Positions 45,002-52,532 of a stretch of DNA of 64,000 bases are shown in pieces; position 1 is the first letter of the stretch, and every line of letters begins with the position of its first letter. Origin of the DNA: Afifella marina DSM 2698 (GTDB taxonomy: Bacteria; Pseudomonadota; Alphaproteobacteria; Rhizobiales; Afifellaceae). Below the pieces are notes generated by a model that saw nothing but the letters and a program-made list of their open reading frames with translations, was not told where the DNA came from and searched no databases. The stretch lies in contig NZ_FMVW01000001.1 in assembly GCF_900102695.1 (NCBI RefSeq), forward strand, positions 1-64,000, written 5' to 3'. A program made the translations under genes and the position numbers.

Positions 45002-45415
45002 ATGCCGCAAACGGTTTCCACCCAGGATGCCCTCGTCTACGCCATGGTCACGGTTTCGGCCGTGGACGGCCATATGGCCGATCCCGAACTCATGACGATC
45101 GGCAATCTGACGCGCGTTCTGCCGGTCTTTTCAGGCTTCGATAGCGACCGCCTGCCGGATGTGTCTCGCACCGCTGCCGAAATCCTCGCCGGTTCGGACG
45201 GGCTAGAAAACATGCTGTCGCTGCTTGAAGACGCGGTGCCTGAGAAGCTCTACGACACGCTTTACGCCATGGTGGTCGAAGTGGCGGTCGCCGATCTCGA
45301 CCTGCCGCAGGAGGAGTTGCGCTTTCTCAGCCTGCTGCGCGACCGGCTCGCGATCGACAAATTGACGGCGGCGGCCCTGGAGCGTTCGGCGACGGCCCGT
45401 TACCGTCGCGTTTAA
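45002..45415 (+). CDS. TerB-like protein
   Basis: A 137-residue all-helical protein with the TerB/DjlA-N pattern: LVYAMVTVSAVDGHMADPELMTIGNL in the first half and a repeated AMVVEVAVADLDLPQEELRFLSLLRDRL in the second. TerB domains carry conserved Asp residues that bind divalent metal and occur in tellurite-resistance and membrane-stress proteins. Biochemical role unknown. It is followed 38 bases later by a sterol-desaturase-like gene on the same strand. Confidence 0.85.
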   Translation: MPQTVSTQDALVYAMVTVSAVDGHMADPELMTIGNLTRVLPVFSGFDSDRLPDVSRTAAEILAGSDGLENMLSLLEDAVPEKLYDTLYAMVVEVAVADLDLPQEELRFLSLLRDRLAIDKLTAAALERSATARYRRV

Positions 45416-45453
45416 GGCCGCGCAAGGCAGCCGCGGCAATCTGAAGAGGTGTG

Positions 45454-46260
45454 ATGAGTTTCGGATTTCTCTTTTCCGAAGCCGGCATTCGGCTTCTCGC
45501 CTTCTTCGGTATTTTCGGCGCGATGGCGGGGTTTGAACTCGCCTATCCGCGCCGCGAAGCACATCCGCTTAAGGGTCGGCGCTGGGTGACGAACCTTGCG
45601 GTCCTCCTCGTCGATGTCGCGGTGCTGCGGGTGATCTTTCCGATGGCGGCGGTGGGCGCTGCCATTTTTGCCGAAGCGCAGGGCTTTGGCCTCTTCCGCA
45701 TCCTCGGCCTCGATCCGCTTCTCGCGGGCCTGGTTGCGTTCATTCTGCTCGACTTCACCGTCTGGGCGGAGCATGTCGCCTTTCACAAGATCCCGATCCT
45801 GTGGCGCGTTCACCGCGTGCACCACGCCGATGTCGACGTCGACGTGACGACGGCGCTGCGCTTTCATCCGATCGAGATCCTCGTCTCCATGTGCCTGAAG
45901 GCGGCCTTCGTCGTCCTCATTGGTGCGCCGGTCCTGTCGGTTCTTCTCTTCGAGATCGTTTTGAACGGCGCGGCGATGTTCAATCATTCGAATGTCCGTC
46001 TGCCCGATCGCGTCGACCGGATGCTGCGCGTCCTCATCGTGACGCCGGACATGCACCGGATCCACCATTCCGTGGAGCGGCGCGAGACCGACAGCAATTA
46101 CGGCTTCAACTTTTCCGTCTGGGACCGGCTCTTCCGCGTCTACACGCAAGAGCCCGAAGCGGGGCAGGTGAGCATGCGTCTCGGCCTCAAGCCGCACCAG
46201 GACGGCGCGCCGGCCCGTTTCCTCTGGTCGCTTCTCTATCCCTTCCGGCGTGGGGCCTGA
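45454..46260 (+). CDS. Fatty-acid hydroxylase / sterol-desaturase-family membrane protein
   Basis: A 268-residue membrane di-iron oxygenase. About four to five hydrophobic segments surround the histidine boxes: EHVAFHK (near 110), HRVHHAD (near 124), HPIE (near 140), and DMHRIHHS (near 200), which together ligate two irons. Members hydroxylate or desaturate fatty acids, sterols or carotenoids. ATG 45454 follows GAAGAGG; an in-frame GTG one codon upstream is the alternative. It is convergent with the solute-binding protein gene, with nine bases between stops. Confidence 0.9.
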   Translation: MSFGFLFSEAGIRLLAFFGIFGAMAGFELAYPRREAHPLKGRRWVTNLAVLLVDVAVLRVIFPMAAVGAAIFAEAQGFGLFRILGLDPLLAGLVAFILLDFTVWAEHVAFHKIPILWRVHRVHHADVDVDVTTALRFHPIEILVSMCLKAAFVVLIGAPVLSVLLFEIVLNGAAMFNHSNVRLPDRVDRMLRVLIVTPDMHRIHHSVERRETDSNYGFNFSVWDRLFRVYTQEPEAGQVSMRLGLKPHQDGAPARFLWSLLYPFRRGA

Positions 46261-46269
46261 GGCAACGGC

Positions 46270-47130
46270 TCAGAACAGGCCGACGGGGAAATAGCGCAGA
46301 TAAAGCTCGGCATAAGTGCCGTTGCGATAGGTCTCGCGCAGCGCGTAATCGAGCGCGCTCTTGAGCTCGTGCTCTTGCGGCCGCACGGCGATCTGCAGCC
46401 CGTCGCCGAAATACGCATCGCTGAGATAGGGCCCGCCGGCGAAGCGGCAGCAATCCTTCGATTCCGCGCCATGCAGCCAGAAGGCGAGGCTGAGCGCGTC
46501 TCCAAAGACGGCGGTGAGACGCTTCTCCTGCAAGGATTGCAATGCTGCGGCCGGGTTCTGGTAGCAGGCGACCTGCGCCTTCGGGAAATAATCCCCCAAA
46601 AAGGCCTGATGCGCGCTGTGGCAGACGACGCCGACGAAGCCGTCGATATCGCCGTCGGGCTCAAAATCGGTTTCTTTCAGGGTGACGAAACGCGCCGGAA
46701 TCTTGAGGTAGGGGCGCGTGGCGAGAAGCGGGTCATCGCCTTCCGGATTGGGCGAGAGCCCCGCCATGATGGCGTCGCCTTCCTTGTCGCGAAGCGCCGT
46801 CTCCAGCGTCTCATAAGGGCGCGACTGCACCGCGCATTGGACCTCGAGCGCCGCGCACATCGCCCGGATCAGATCGATGTCGAAGCCGACGAGATCGCCG
46901 CGCCGGTCGCGAAACGAAAATGGTGCGAAATCGTCCGTCACCAGAAAGCGGATCGCACCGACCGCATCCATATTGGGGCGCTCGATGCGCGAGCGCGGAT
47001 CCCAGAAATTGGGGATCACCGGCTCCTCGGCCTTTGCCGCTCCGGCGGCGGCGACGAAAAGGATCGCGAGAAAGAGGAAAAGTCTCGGCAAGATGGCGCG
47101 CCAATCACGAGGTCGTTTGTATTCGTTCAT
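46270..47130 (-). CDS. Extracellular solute-binding protein family 3-like
   Basis: A 286-residue periplasmic protein with signal peptide (1-34, cleavage near AKAEE). The body opens IRFLVTDDFAPFSFRDRRGDLVGFDIDLIRAMCAAL, the family-3 (amino-acid type) binding-protein pattern, and ends with ALRETYRNGTYAELYLRYFP. No ABC transporter genes accompany it, so it is either an orphan binding protein using remote partners or a non-transport sensor/enzyme of the same fold, such as the MxaJ/XoxJ-like orphans. Two paired cysteine sites (VCH..ACY, CC) are unusual for the family. Confidence 0.82.
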   Translation of the reverse strand: MNEYKRPRDWRAILPRLFLFLAILFVAAAGAAKAEEPVIPNFWDPRSRIERPNMDAVGAIRFLVTDDFAPFSFRDRRGDLVGFDIDLIRAMCAALEVQCAVQSRPYETLETALRDKEGDAIMAGLSPNPEGDDPLLATRPYLKIPARFVTLKETDFEPDGDIDGFVGVVCHSAHQAFLGDYFPKAQVACYQNPAAALQSLQEKRLTAVFGDALSLAFWLHGAESKDCCRFAGGPYLSDAYFGDGLQIAVRPQEHELKSALDYALRETYRNGTYAELYLRYFPVGLF

Positions 47131-47195
47131 AGTGTCTTGCTGAGAGGACCGCTAGAGGAGCGGGGTGAGCGAACGAGATAGCGGGGAGGCGGGAA

Positions 47196-47798
47196 ATGCT
47201 CGACGGGCTTATCCGGAAACGGATCGAACCGGGATTGAACTCTCTCGGGCGTGCGCTAGCCGGCCGCGGCATTACCGCCGATCAGGTGACGTTGGCCGGC
47301 TTCGGTCTTGCCCTGCTCTCCGCCGGTGCAATCGTCGTCGAGGCCTATGGGCTGGCCTTCGTGCTCATCCTCCTTGGACGTCTCGCCGACGGGCTCGACG
47401 GCGCAGTGGCGCGTGCAACGAGGTTAAGCGATCGCGGCGGCTTTCTCGACATCACCCTCGATTTTGCCTTTTACGGCCTCGTCCCCGCCGCCTTCGCGCT
47501 TGCCGATCCTTCAGCCAATGCGCTTGCGGCCGCGATCCTACTTCTCGCCTTCTACGTCAACGGCGCGAGCTTTCTCGCCTTCGCTGTGATGGCGGAAAAG
47601 AAGAAAATCACGACGGACCAGCGTGGCGTGAAGTCGCTTTATTTCACGACCGGGCTCATGGAAGGCGCGGAGACGGTGATCTTCTTCCTCGCCTTCTGCC
47701 TGTTTCCCGCGGCTTTTCCGCCTCTCGCCTACCTCTTCGCAGCGCTTTGCGCCGTGACCACGACCTCGCGCATTCTGCTCGGCTGGCGCACCTTCTGA
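47196..47798 (+). CDS. CDP-alcohol phosphatidyltransferase
   Basis: A 200-residue inner-membrane enzyme with about six helices. The CDP-alcohol motif is complete: D65-x2-D68-G69-x2-A72-R73-x7-G81-x3-D85-x3-D89, with all metal-binding Asp residues present. It condenses a CDP-activated lipid with an alcohol; the sequence does not show whether the product is PG-phosphate, PI-phosphate or another phospholipid. The ATG at 47196 follows GGGAGGCGGGAA. It is convergent with metZ. Confidence 0.9.
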   Translation: MLDGLIRKRIEPGLNSLGRALAGRGITADQVTLAGFGLALLSAGAIVVEAYGLAFVLILLGRLADGLDGAVARATRLSDRGGFLDITLDFAFYGLVPAAFALADPSANALAAAILLLAFYVNGASFLAFAVMAEKKKITTDQRGVKSLYFTTGLMEGAETVIFFLAFCLFPAAFPPLAYLFAALCAVTTTSRILLGWRTF

Positions 47799-47810
47799 GC
47801 CGAGCTCCGT

Positions 47811-48998
47811 TCAGAGAGCCGCGTCGAGCGCCTGGGCCACGTCTTCGGCGAGGTCTTCGGGATCTTCGAGCCCGACGGAAAAGCGCAGCATGCCCTCGGT
47901 GATGCCGAGCTCGCGCCGCACGTCTTCGGCAACGTTCTGATGCGTCGTCGTCGCCGGATGCGTGATGAGGCTCTTGGCGTCGCCGAGATTGTTGGAGAGG
48001 CTGACGATCTGCAGTGCGTTGGCGAGCCGGAAGGCCGCGTCCTTGCCGCCCTTCATATCGATGGCGATCATCGTGCCGCCGCCGCTCATCTGCCGACGGG
48101 CGAGTTCGGCCTGCGGATGGTCCGGATGGCCGGGATAGAGAACGCGGGCGACGGCTGCATGCGCGCCGATGATCTCGGCGAGCTTTGCCGCAGTTTCCGC
48201 CTGGCGCCGCACACGCAGTTCCAGCGTTTCGAGCGATTTCAGAAGCACCCAGGCGTTGAACGGGCTGAGCGCCGGGCCGGTATGCTTGACGAAGGGCAGG
48301 AGCTTCTCCTCCACCCATTCGGCATTGGACAGAACCACGCCGCCGAGGCAGCGGCCTTGCCCGTCGATATGCTTGGTGGCGGAATAGACGACGGTATGAG
48401 CGCCGAGTTCGAGCGGCTTCTGGAAGACCGGCGTCGCGAAGACGTTGTCGACGACGAGGCGTGCGCCGACGCTGCGGCCGATTTCCGCGACGGCCGCGAT
48501 ATCGACGAGCTCCATCGTCGGATTGGCCGGGCTTTCGAGGAAGAGCGTCTTGGTCTTCGGAGTGACTGCGGCCCGCCATTCATCGAGGTTGGACCCGTCG
48601 ACGAGCGTGGAGGTGACGCCGAAACGCGGCAGCAGCTGCGACACGATGTAAAGACAGGAGCCGAAGAGCGCCCGCGAGGCGACGACATGGTCGCCGGCTT
48701 CGATGTCGGCGAGAAGTGCCGCCGTCACCGCGGCCATGCCGGAGGCGGTCGCCTTCGCCGCTTCCGCGCCCTCCAGAAGCGCCATGCGCTCCTCGAACAT
48801 CGCAACCGTCGGGTTCGCATAGCGCGAATAGACGTAACCCGGATCGTCGCCGTTGAAGCGCGCCTCGGCGGCTTCCGCGCTCGGATAGACGAAACCCTGC
48901 GTGAGGAAGATGGCCTCAGAGGTTTCGGAGAATTGCGATCTTGTGGTGCCGCCATGCACGAGCTGGGTGGCGGGGCGAAGAGACTTTTTATCGGTCAC
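47811..48998 (-). CDS. metZ: O-succinylhomoserine sulfhydrylase
   Basis: A 395-residue PLP enzyme of the Cys/Met-metabolism family that makes homocysteine directly from O-succinylhomoserine and sulfide. The PLP lysine is in VVYSATKHIDGQGRC; YSRYANPTVAMFEERMALLEGAE and LSNNLGDAKSLITHPATTTH also match MetZ. The start is GTG at 48998 with AGGAA upstream; the nearby ATG is out of frame. A SAM-II riboswitch and a terminator hairpin lie in its leader, so expression should fall when S-adenosylmethionine is plentiful. Confidence 0.95.
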   Translation of the reverse strand: MTDKKSLRPATQLVHGGTTRSQFSETSEAIFLTQGFVYPSAEAAEARFNGDDPGYVYSRYANPTVAMFEERMALLEGAEAAKATASGMAAVTAALLADIEAGDHVVASRALFGSCLYIVSQLLPRFGVTSTLVDGSNLDEWRAAVTPKTKTLFLESPANPTMELVDIAAVAEIGRSVGARLVVDNVFATPVFQKPLELGAHTVVYSATKHIDGQGRCLGGVVLSNAEWVEEKLLPFVKHTGPALSPFNAWVLLKSLETLELRVRRQAETAAKLAEIIGAHAAVARVLYPGHPDHPQAELARRQMSGGGTMIAIDMKGGKDAAFRLANALQIVSLSNNLGDAKSLITHPATTTHQNVAEDVRRELGITEGMLRFSVGLEDPEDLAEDVAQALDAAL

Positions 48999-49024
48999 GG
49001 CGCATTCCTGCCTTCAAACAAACG

Positions 49025-49055
49025 AAAACCCGGCCGGGCCGCCGCCAGACCGGGT
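49025..49055 (-). terminator. Leader terminator of metZ
   Basis: On the minus strand, 49055-49048 (ACCCGGTC) pairs with 49035-49028 (GGCCGGGT, one wobble) around a twelve-base loop and runs into TTTT then TTTG TTTG. It lies 15 bases after the SAM-II core and 30 bases before metZ, as expected for a transcription-attenuating expression platform. Confidence 0.75.
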
Positions 49056-49070
49056 CGAATGCGCCCCGAC

Positions 49071-49125
49071 CTTTTAGCGAGTTGTTTTACGTGGCTGCAA
49101 GCCGGCCGGCCAAATCACCACGAAG
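49071..49125 (-). ncRNA. SAM-II riboswitch
   Basis: Minus-strand CGTGGTGATTTGG (from 49122), then CTTGCAGCCACG and a trailing GCTAAAA (49078-49072) reproduce the SAM-II (metA motif) core: P1 pairs CGTGG with CCACG, and the 3' segment folds back into the loop as the pseudoknot. It binds S-adenosylmethionine and controls metZ downstream. This class is a hallmark of alphaproteobacterial methionine genes. Confidence 0.92.
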
Positions 49126-49290
49126 TACTCGGGGCGATTACTCTTCGACTTGGTCGGCGTCAATGCTGCACTCGAGGAAAGACCGTGAGGCGGGAATGCG
49201 TCATGCGGCAGCAAGAGGCGCAGCCGTTGCGGAGAGGGGGCGGGAAACTGCCGACTTGGCGTCGCCCCTGGCTTCGGCTAACCGGGGGGC

Positions 49291-50382
49291 ATGAACGCAA
49301 AAGAAAACAGCGACGGCATTTTGCCGGACAGCGCGATCGAGGCGATGATTGTAGCCGGCGAGATCGATCTCGCCACGCCTCCCGATGCGCGCCAGGTACA
49401 GCCGGCGAGCCTTGATCTCCGCCTCGGCGAGACGGCCTACCGTGTGCGCGCCAGCTTCCTGCCTGGACGCGATTGCGCGGTGGAGAAAAAACTCGACCGC
49501 TTCAAGCTGCATGCTTTCGACATCACCGGCGGTGCCGTCCTCGAAACCGGCTGTGTTTATATTGTGCCGCTGTTGGAATCCCTGGCGTTGCCGCAAGCGG
49601 TTGCTGCGAGCGCCAATCCGAAAAGCTCGACCGGCCGCCTCGACGTCTTCACGCGGGTGATCGCCGACAATGGCGATGCATTCGACCAGATCCCGGCGGG
49701 CTACCGCGGACCGCTTTATCTGGAGATCTCGCCGCGCACCTTCCCGGTTCTCGTCCGCACCGGCTCGCGGCTCGCTCAGATCCGCTTCCGCCGCGGTCAT
49801 GCGCGCCTTGGTGACGATGAGCTTGGCGAGCTGCAGGACAAGTCGTTTCTGTCGAGCGATCCGCGCTTTTTCGAAGGTCTCGTTCTGTCCGTCGATCTTG
49901 CCGGCGGCGATGACGGCCTCATCGGCTATCGCGGCAAGCGCCACACCGGCGTCATCGATGTCGACCGTCCGGGCACCTATGACGTCGCTGAGTTCTGGGA
50001 GCCTCTGCGGCCGAGCGACAAGGCGGGCCTCATCCTCGATCCCGATCAGTTCTATATCCTGGCCTCGCGCGAAGCCGTGCATGTGCCCGCGGAGACGGCG
50101 GCGGAGATGGTGCCTTTCGATCCGCTCGTCGGCGAGTTTCGTGTGCATTATGCGGGCTTTTTCGATCCGGGCTTCGGCGACGATACGGCGGGTGGCCGTG
50201 GCAGCCGGGCGGTGCTCGAGGTTCGGAGCCGGGAAGTGCCGTTCATCCTGGAGCACGGGCAGACGGTCGGCCGCCTCGTCTATGAGCGCATGGCGGCGCT
50301 GCCCAAGGCGCTTTATGGCGCGGGGCTCGGCTCCAATTACCAGGGCCAGGCGCTCAAGCTCTCCAAGCATTTTCGCGTCTGA
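49291..50382 (+). CDS. dcd: dCTP deaminase, long double-domain form
   Basis: A 363-residue enzyme, about twice the usual 190-residue dCTP deaminase. Both halves show trimeric dUTPase-fold marks: PASLDLRLG, KSSTGRLDVFTR, GYRGPLYLEISPRTFPVLVRTGSRLAQIRF in the first, and GYRGKRHTGVIDVDRPG plus SREVPFILEHGQTVGRLVYER in the second. It converts dCTP to dUTP as a source for dTMP. This long type appears typical of alphaproteobacteria. The gene starts 165 bases from the SAM-II leader of metZ, on the opposite strand. Confidence 0.88.
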   Translation: MNAKENSDGILPDSAIEAMIVAGEIDLATPPDARQVQPASLDLRLGETAYRVRASFLPGRDCAVEKKLDRFKLHAFDITGGAVLETGCVYIVPLLESLALPQAVAASANPKSSTGRLDVFTRVIADNGDAFDQIPAGYRGPLYLEISPRTFPVLVRTGSRLAQIRFRRGHARLGDDELGELQDKSFLSSDPRFFEGLVLSVDLAGGDDGLIGYRGKRHTGVIDVDRPGTYDVAEFWEPLRPSDKAGLILDPDQFYILASREAVHVPAETAAEMVPFDPLVGEFRVHYAGFFDPGFGDDTAGGRGSRAVLEVRSREVPFILEHGQTVGRLVYERMAALPKALYGAGLGSNYQGQALKLSKHFRV

Positions 50383-50410
50383 GTTCGGCCCCGGTCCCGC
50401 ATGCGCCGCG

Positions 50411-51145
50411 TCAAAGAGGTGCGGGCGGGGGGAGGTCGCTGGAGAATGGCGCGTTCTCCTCCGCGTCGGGCGTGAAGCCTAGCCTTTGTGTGCTCCACTG
50501 GCCACGCTTGTAGCGTTTCGCTGCCTCTTCCGCATCCTGGTAGCGAGAAGAGGCGGCTTTCGCCCAGCCTTGGCTCACCAGCCATTCGCCGAGATCGGCA
50601 TCTCCGAGACGGCATGAGGTCGTCTCCGGCAGCGCCTCCGCGCCCGCCGGGATCGTGCAGTCGATGGCGCGTGCCCGGACGAGCCGCCGCAGCGCCGAGC
50701 GTCCCATCATGCCGCAGGGCCAGGCCGGCTCGCCGCAGCGCGCATCGGGCGCCAGCGGTTCTATCCCCGCGAGCCGGACGCTGTGCTTGCCGCTTTCGAT
50801 CTTGCCGAGGCCGATGACGACCGGGCGGAAGAGACGCTCGGTTCTTTCCGTCGGCGCCGCCTCCTGCTCCTCTTGCTCTTGCGGTTCGTCTTCTCGGGCG
50901 CGTTCAGGCTTAGGCGGCTCCACGCGCAAGAGCGGTCCGCGCACCTTTGGGCCAAGCGTCATGCCGCGCGGGGTGACGTCGCGCGTCGCCGGCTCGACCT
51001 CTTGCGGGCGCGCCTGCGGTGTTGCTGCTTGCGGTGTGGCCGGGGTTGCTCTGCCGCTGTCGTCGGGGGCAGGCGAGGGAAGCGCAAAAAGGCCAAAAAC
51101 GAGCCCGATGACGAGAAGGAGGCTGACGAGGGTCAGGGCGCGCAT
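50411..51145 (-). CDS. Membrane-anchored staphylococcal-nuclease-like protein
   Basis: A 244-residue protein: one N-terminal helix (3-22), a long Pro/Glu/Gln-rich spacer (25-105), then an SNase-like barrel (about 108-225) with VRLAGIEPLAPDARCG, WPCGMMGRSALRRLV, DADLGEWLVSQGWAKA and YKRGQWS. The usual YGR segment holding a catalytic Arg is replaced by LPETTSCRL, so nuclease activity is doubtful. The barrel should face the periplasm. It follows an S24-type repressor gene by 15 bases and is probably controlled by it. Confidence 0.82.
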   Translation of the reverse strand: MRALTLVSLLLVIGLVFGLFALPSPAPDDSGRATPATPQAATPQARPQEVEPATRDVTPRGMTLGPKVRGPLLRVEPPKPERAREDEPQEQEEQEAAPTERTERLFRPVVIGLGKIESGKHSVRLAGIEPLAPDARCGEPAWPCGMMGRSALRRLVRARAIDCTIPAGAEALPETTSCRLGDADLGEWLVSQGWAKAASSRYQDAEEAAKRYKRGQWSTQRLGFTPDAEENAPFSSDLPPPAPL

Positions 51146-51160
51146 CTGGGGCGGCCGGAT

Positions 51161-51823
51161 TTATTGGCTCGCCCAGATGATGCGTGCGATCCACTCGATC
51201 TCGGTAAGCGGCAGCACGCGGTCGGGATGTTCCGGATTGAGCGAATGCAATTCGACCGCGTCCGTCGTCTGCCGCTGCAGGGTCTTGGCCATCACCTCGC
51301 CCTCCGTCGTCTTCACAACGACCCGGTCCCCCGGCCGCAATGGCGAGGTCGGGGAGACGATGATGACATCGCCGTTACGGTAGAGCGGCAGCATGGAATC
51401 ACCGCTGACTTCGAGCGCATAAGAGCCTTCGCGGTCGGCTACCGGCAGGTCGATCTCGTCCCATCCCTGGCCGACGGGAAAACCGCCATCATCGAAGAAG
51501 CCGCCCGCACCGGCTTGTGCGAGGCCGAGAAGCGGCACCTGCGCCGGGGCCGGCAGGCGCGTATCGGCCGCCCGGCCGCCATAACGCGTGCGCGTCTCTA
51601 CGAGGCCGACGAATTCCTCAAGCGAGGCGCCGGTCGCCGTCAGAATTTTGGCAATGGATTCGGTCGAGGGCCAGCGAGGCCGGCCATCGGCGCTGCATCT
51701 CTTGGATCGGTTGAAGGCGGTCGGGTCGAGGCCGGCCTTGCGCGCGAGCCCGGACACGGTGAGGCCGTGGCGGCTGGCGAGCGCATCAATGGCGCCCCAA
51801 ACAGTGGCGTGTGTCCAGACCAT
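51161..51823 (-). CDS. S24/LexA-like repressor with HTH domain
   Basis: A 220-residue regulator. The N-terminal helix-turn-helix (about 10-75) contains HGLTVSGLARKAGLDPTAFNRSKR; the C-terminal half is an S24 peptidase domain with the serine in EVSGDSMLPLYRNGD (near 143) and a Lys in VMAKTL (near 181). LexA/CI-type proteins cleave themselves after RecA activation; the cleavage-site region around QAGAGGFFDDGG is consistent with Ala-Gly. It likely represses itself and the downstream nuclease-like gene. A palindrome overlaps its promoter. Confidence 0.88.
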   Translation of the reverse strand: MVWTHATVWGAIDALASRHGLTVSGLARKAGLDPTAFNRSKRCSADGRPRWPSTESIAKILTATGASLEEFVGLVETRTRYGGRAADTRLPAPAQVPLLGLAQAGAGGFFDDGGFPVGQGWDEIDLPVADREGSYALEVSGDSMLPLYRNGDVIIVSPTSPLRPGDRVVVKTTEGEVMAKTLQRQTTDAVELHSLNPEHPDRVLPLTEIEWIARIIWASQ

Positions 51824-51856
51824 GATCGTGGGGCGCTCCCGCCCTGCGCGTGATTA

Positions 51857-51870
51857 AGGAATATAGTCCT
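51857..51870. promoter_or_regulatory. Candidate auto-operator of the S24 repressor
   Basis: AGGAATATAGTCCT is a 12-of-14 palindrome lying 34-47 bases upstream of the repressor start. It covers a plausible minus-strand -10 (TATATT) with TTGTGC as the -35 eighteen bases before, so a bound repressor would block its own promoter. Confidence 0.45.
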
Positions 51871-51885
51871 GAATGGAGTGCAAGC

Positions 51886-51918
51886 ACAACCGCCCAGGGT
51901 CTCGGGGCGGTTGTTTTT
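51886..51918 (+). terminator. Plus-oriented terminator-like hairpin
   Basis: ACAACCGCCC (51886-51895) pairs perfectly with 51905-51914 and is followed by TTTTTC. The T-run points along the plus strand, although both flanking genes are on the minus strand; it may stop antisense transcription or end an unannotated short RNA. Confidence 0.6.
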
Positions 51919-51963
51919 CTTCGGCAGCTTAGGAGATTTCGGGCGGCCGTCTCGGTCGCCTCT

Positions 51964-52515
51964 TCAGCCTGCCTTGACGCGCTCCCGCAGGGTGCGCTGC
52001 GCGGCCAGGAAGGCGGCGACGTTCTCGTCGGGCTCCGGTGGCTCGGCGGTGACGCCCAGGATTTGAAACATTTCCTCCGGGGGCACGAAGCGTTTGCCCT
52101 TGCGATCATAGACGCCGCCCCAGGTCAGAGCCTGGGCGGCGACCTGTCCCTCGCCCGTTTCACCGAGCACAAAACGATGTTCGCCGATAACGCTCGTTCC
52201 CTCCCAGGTGACGATGCGCGACGTGAGCTGAAAGCGCTGCCACATGCGGATCTCGCGTCGGAAGACGATGTTGACGCCGCCGAGCATCGGTGCCCAGCCG
52301 CGTTTCATTGCTTCATCCCAGAGACCGAAGCGGCGAAAGAGGTCGAAGCGCCCGATATCGGCCAGCATCAGATAGCGACCGTTGGTGATGTGCAGGTTGG
52401 TGTCGCAATCCCAAGGCCAGGTGAGGAACGATAGCTCCGATTGGCCGAACGGAACGGGAAGAGGGGCTTTCGATCCCGAAAGCCCCAATTTCAGCAGTCT
52501 GCCCCAGACATACAT
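51964..52515 (-). CDS. Acyl-CoA thioesterase-like (hotdog fold)
   Basis: A 183-residue protein of the 4HBT/THEM6-like hotdog family. FLTWPWDCDTNLHITNGRYLMLADIGRFDLF carries the acyl-thioesterase catalytic Asp position and the NGRY motif; GVNIVFRREIRMWQRFQL gives the central strands. Such enzymes release fatty acids from acyl-CoA. It lies 17 bases after the stop of the beta-oxidation multifunctional gene and is the last gene of that operon, where it may relieve acyl-CoA build-up. Confidence 0.82.
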   Translation of the reverse strand: MYVWGRLLKLGLSGSKAPLPVPFGQSELSFLTWPWDCDTNLHITNGRYLMLADIGRFDLFRRFGLWDEAMKRGWAPMLGGVNIVFRREIRMWQRFQLTSRIVTWEGTSVIGEHRFVLGETGEGQVAAQALTWGGVYDRKGKRFVPPEEMFQILGVTAEPPEPDENVAAFLAAQRTLRERVKAG

Positions 52516-52532
52516 CAGAAATTACACCGGCC

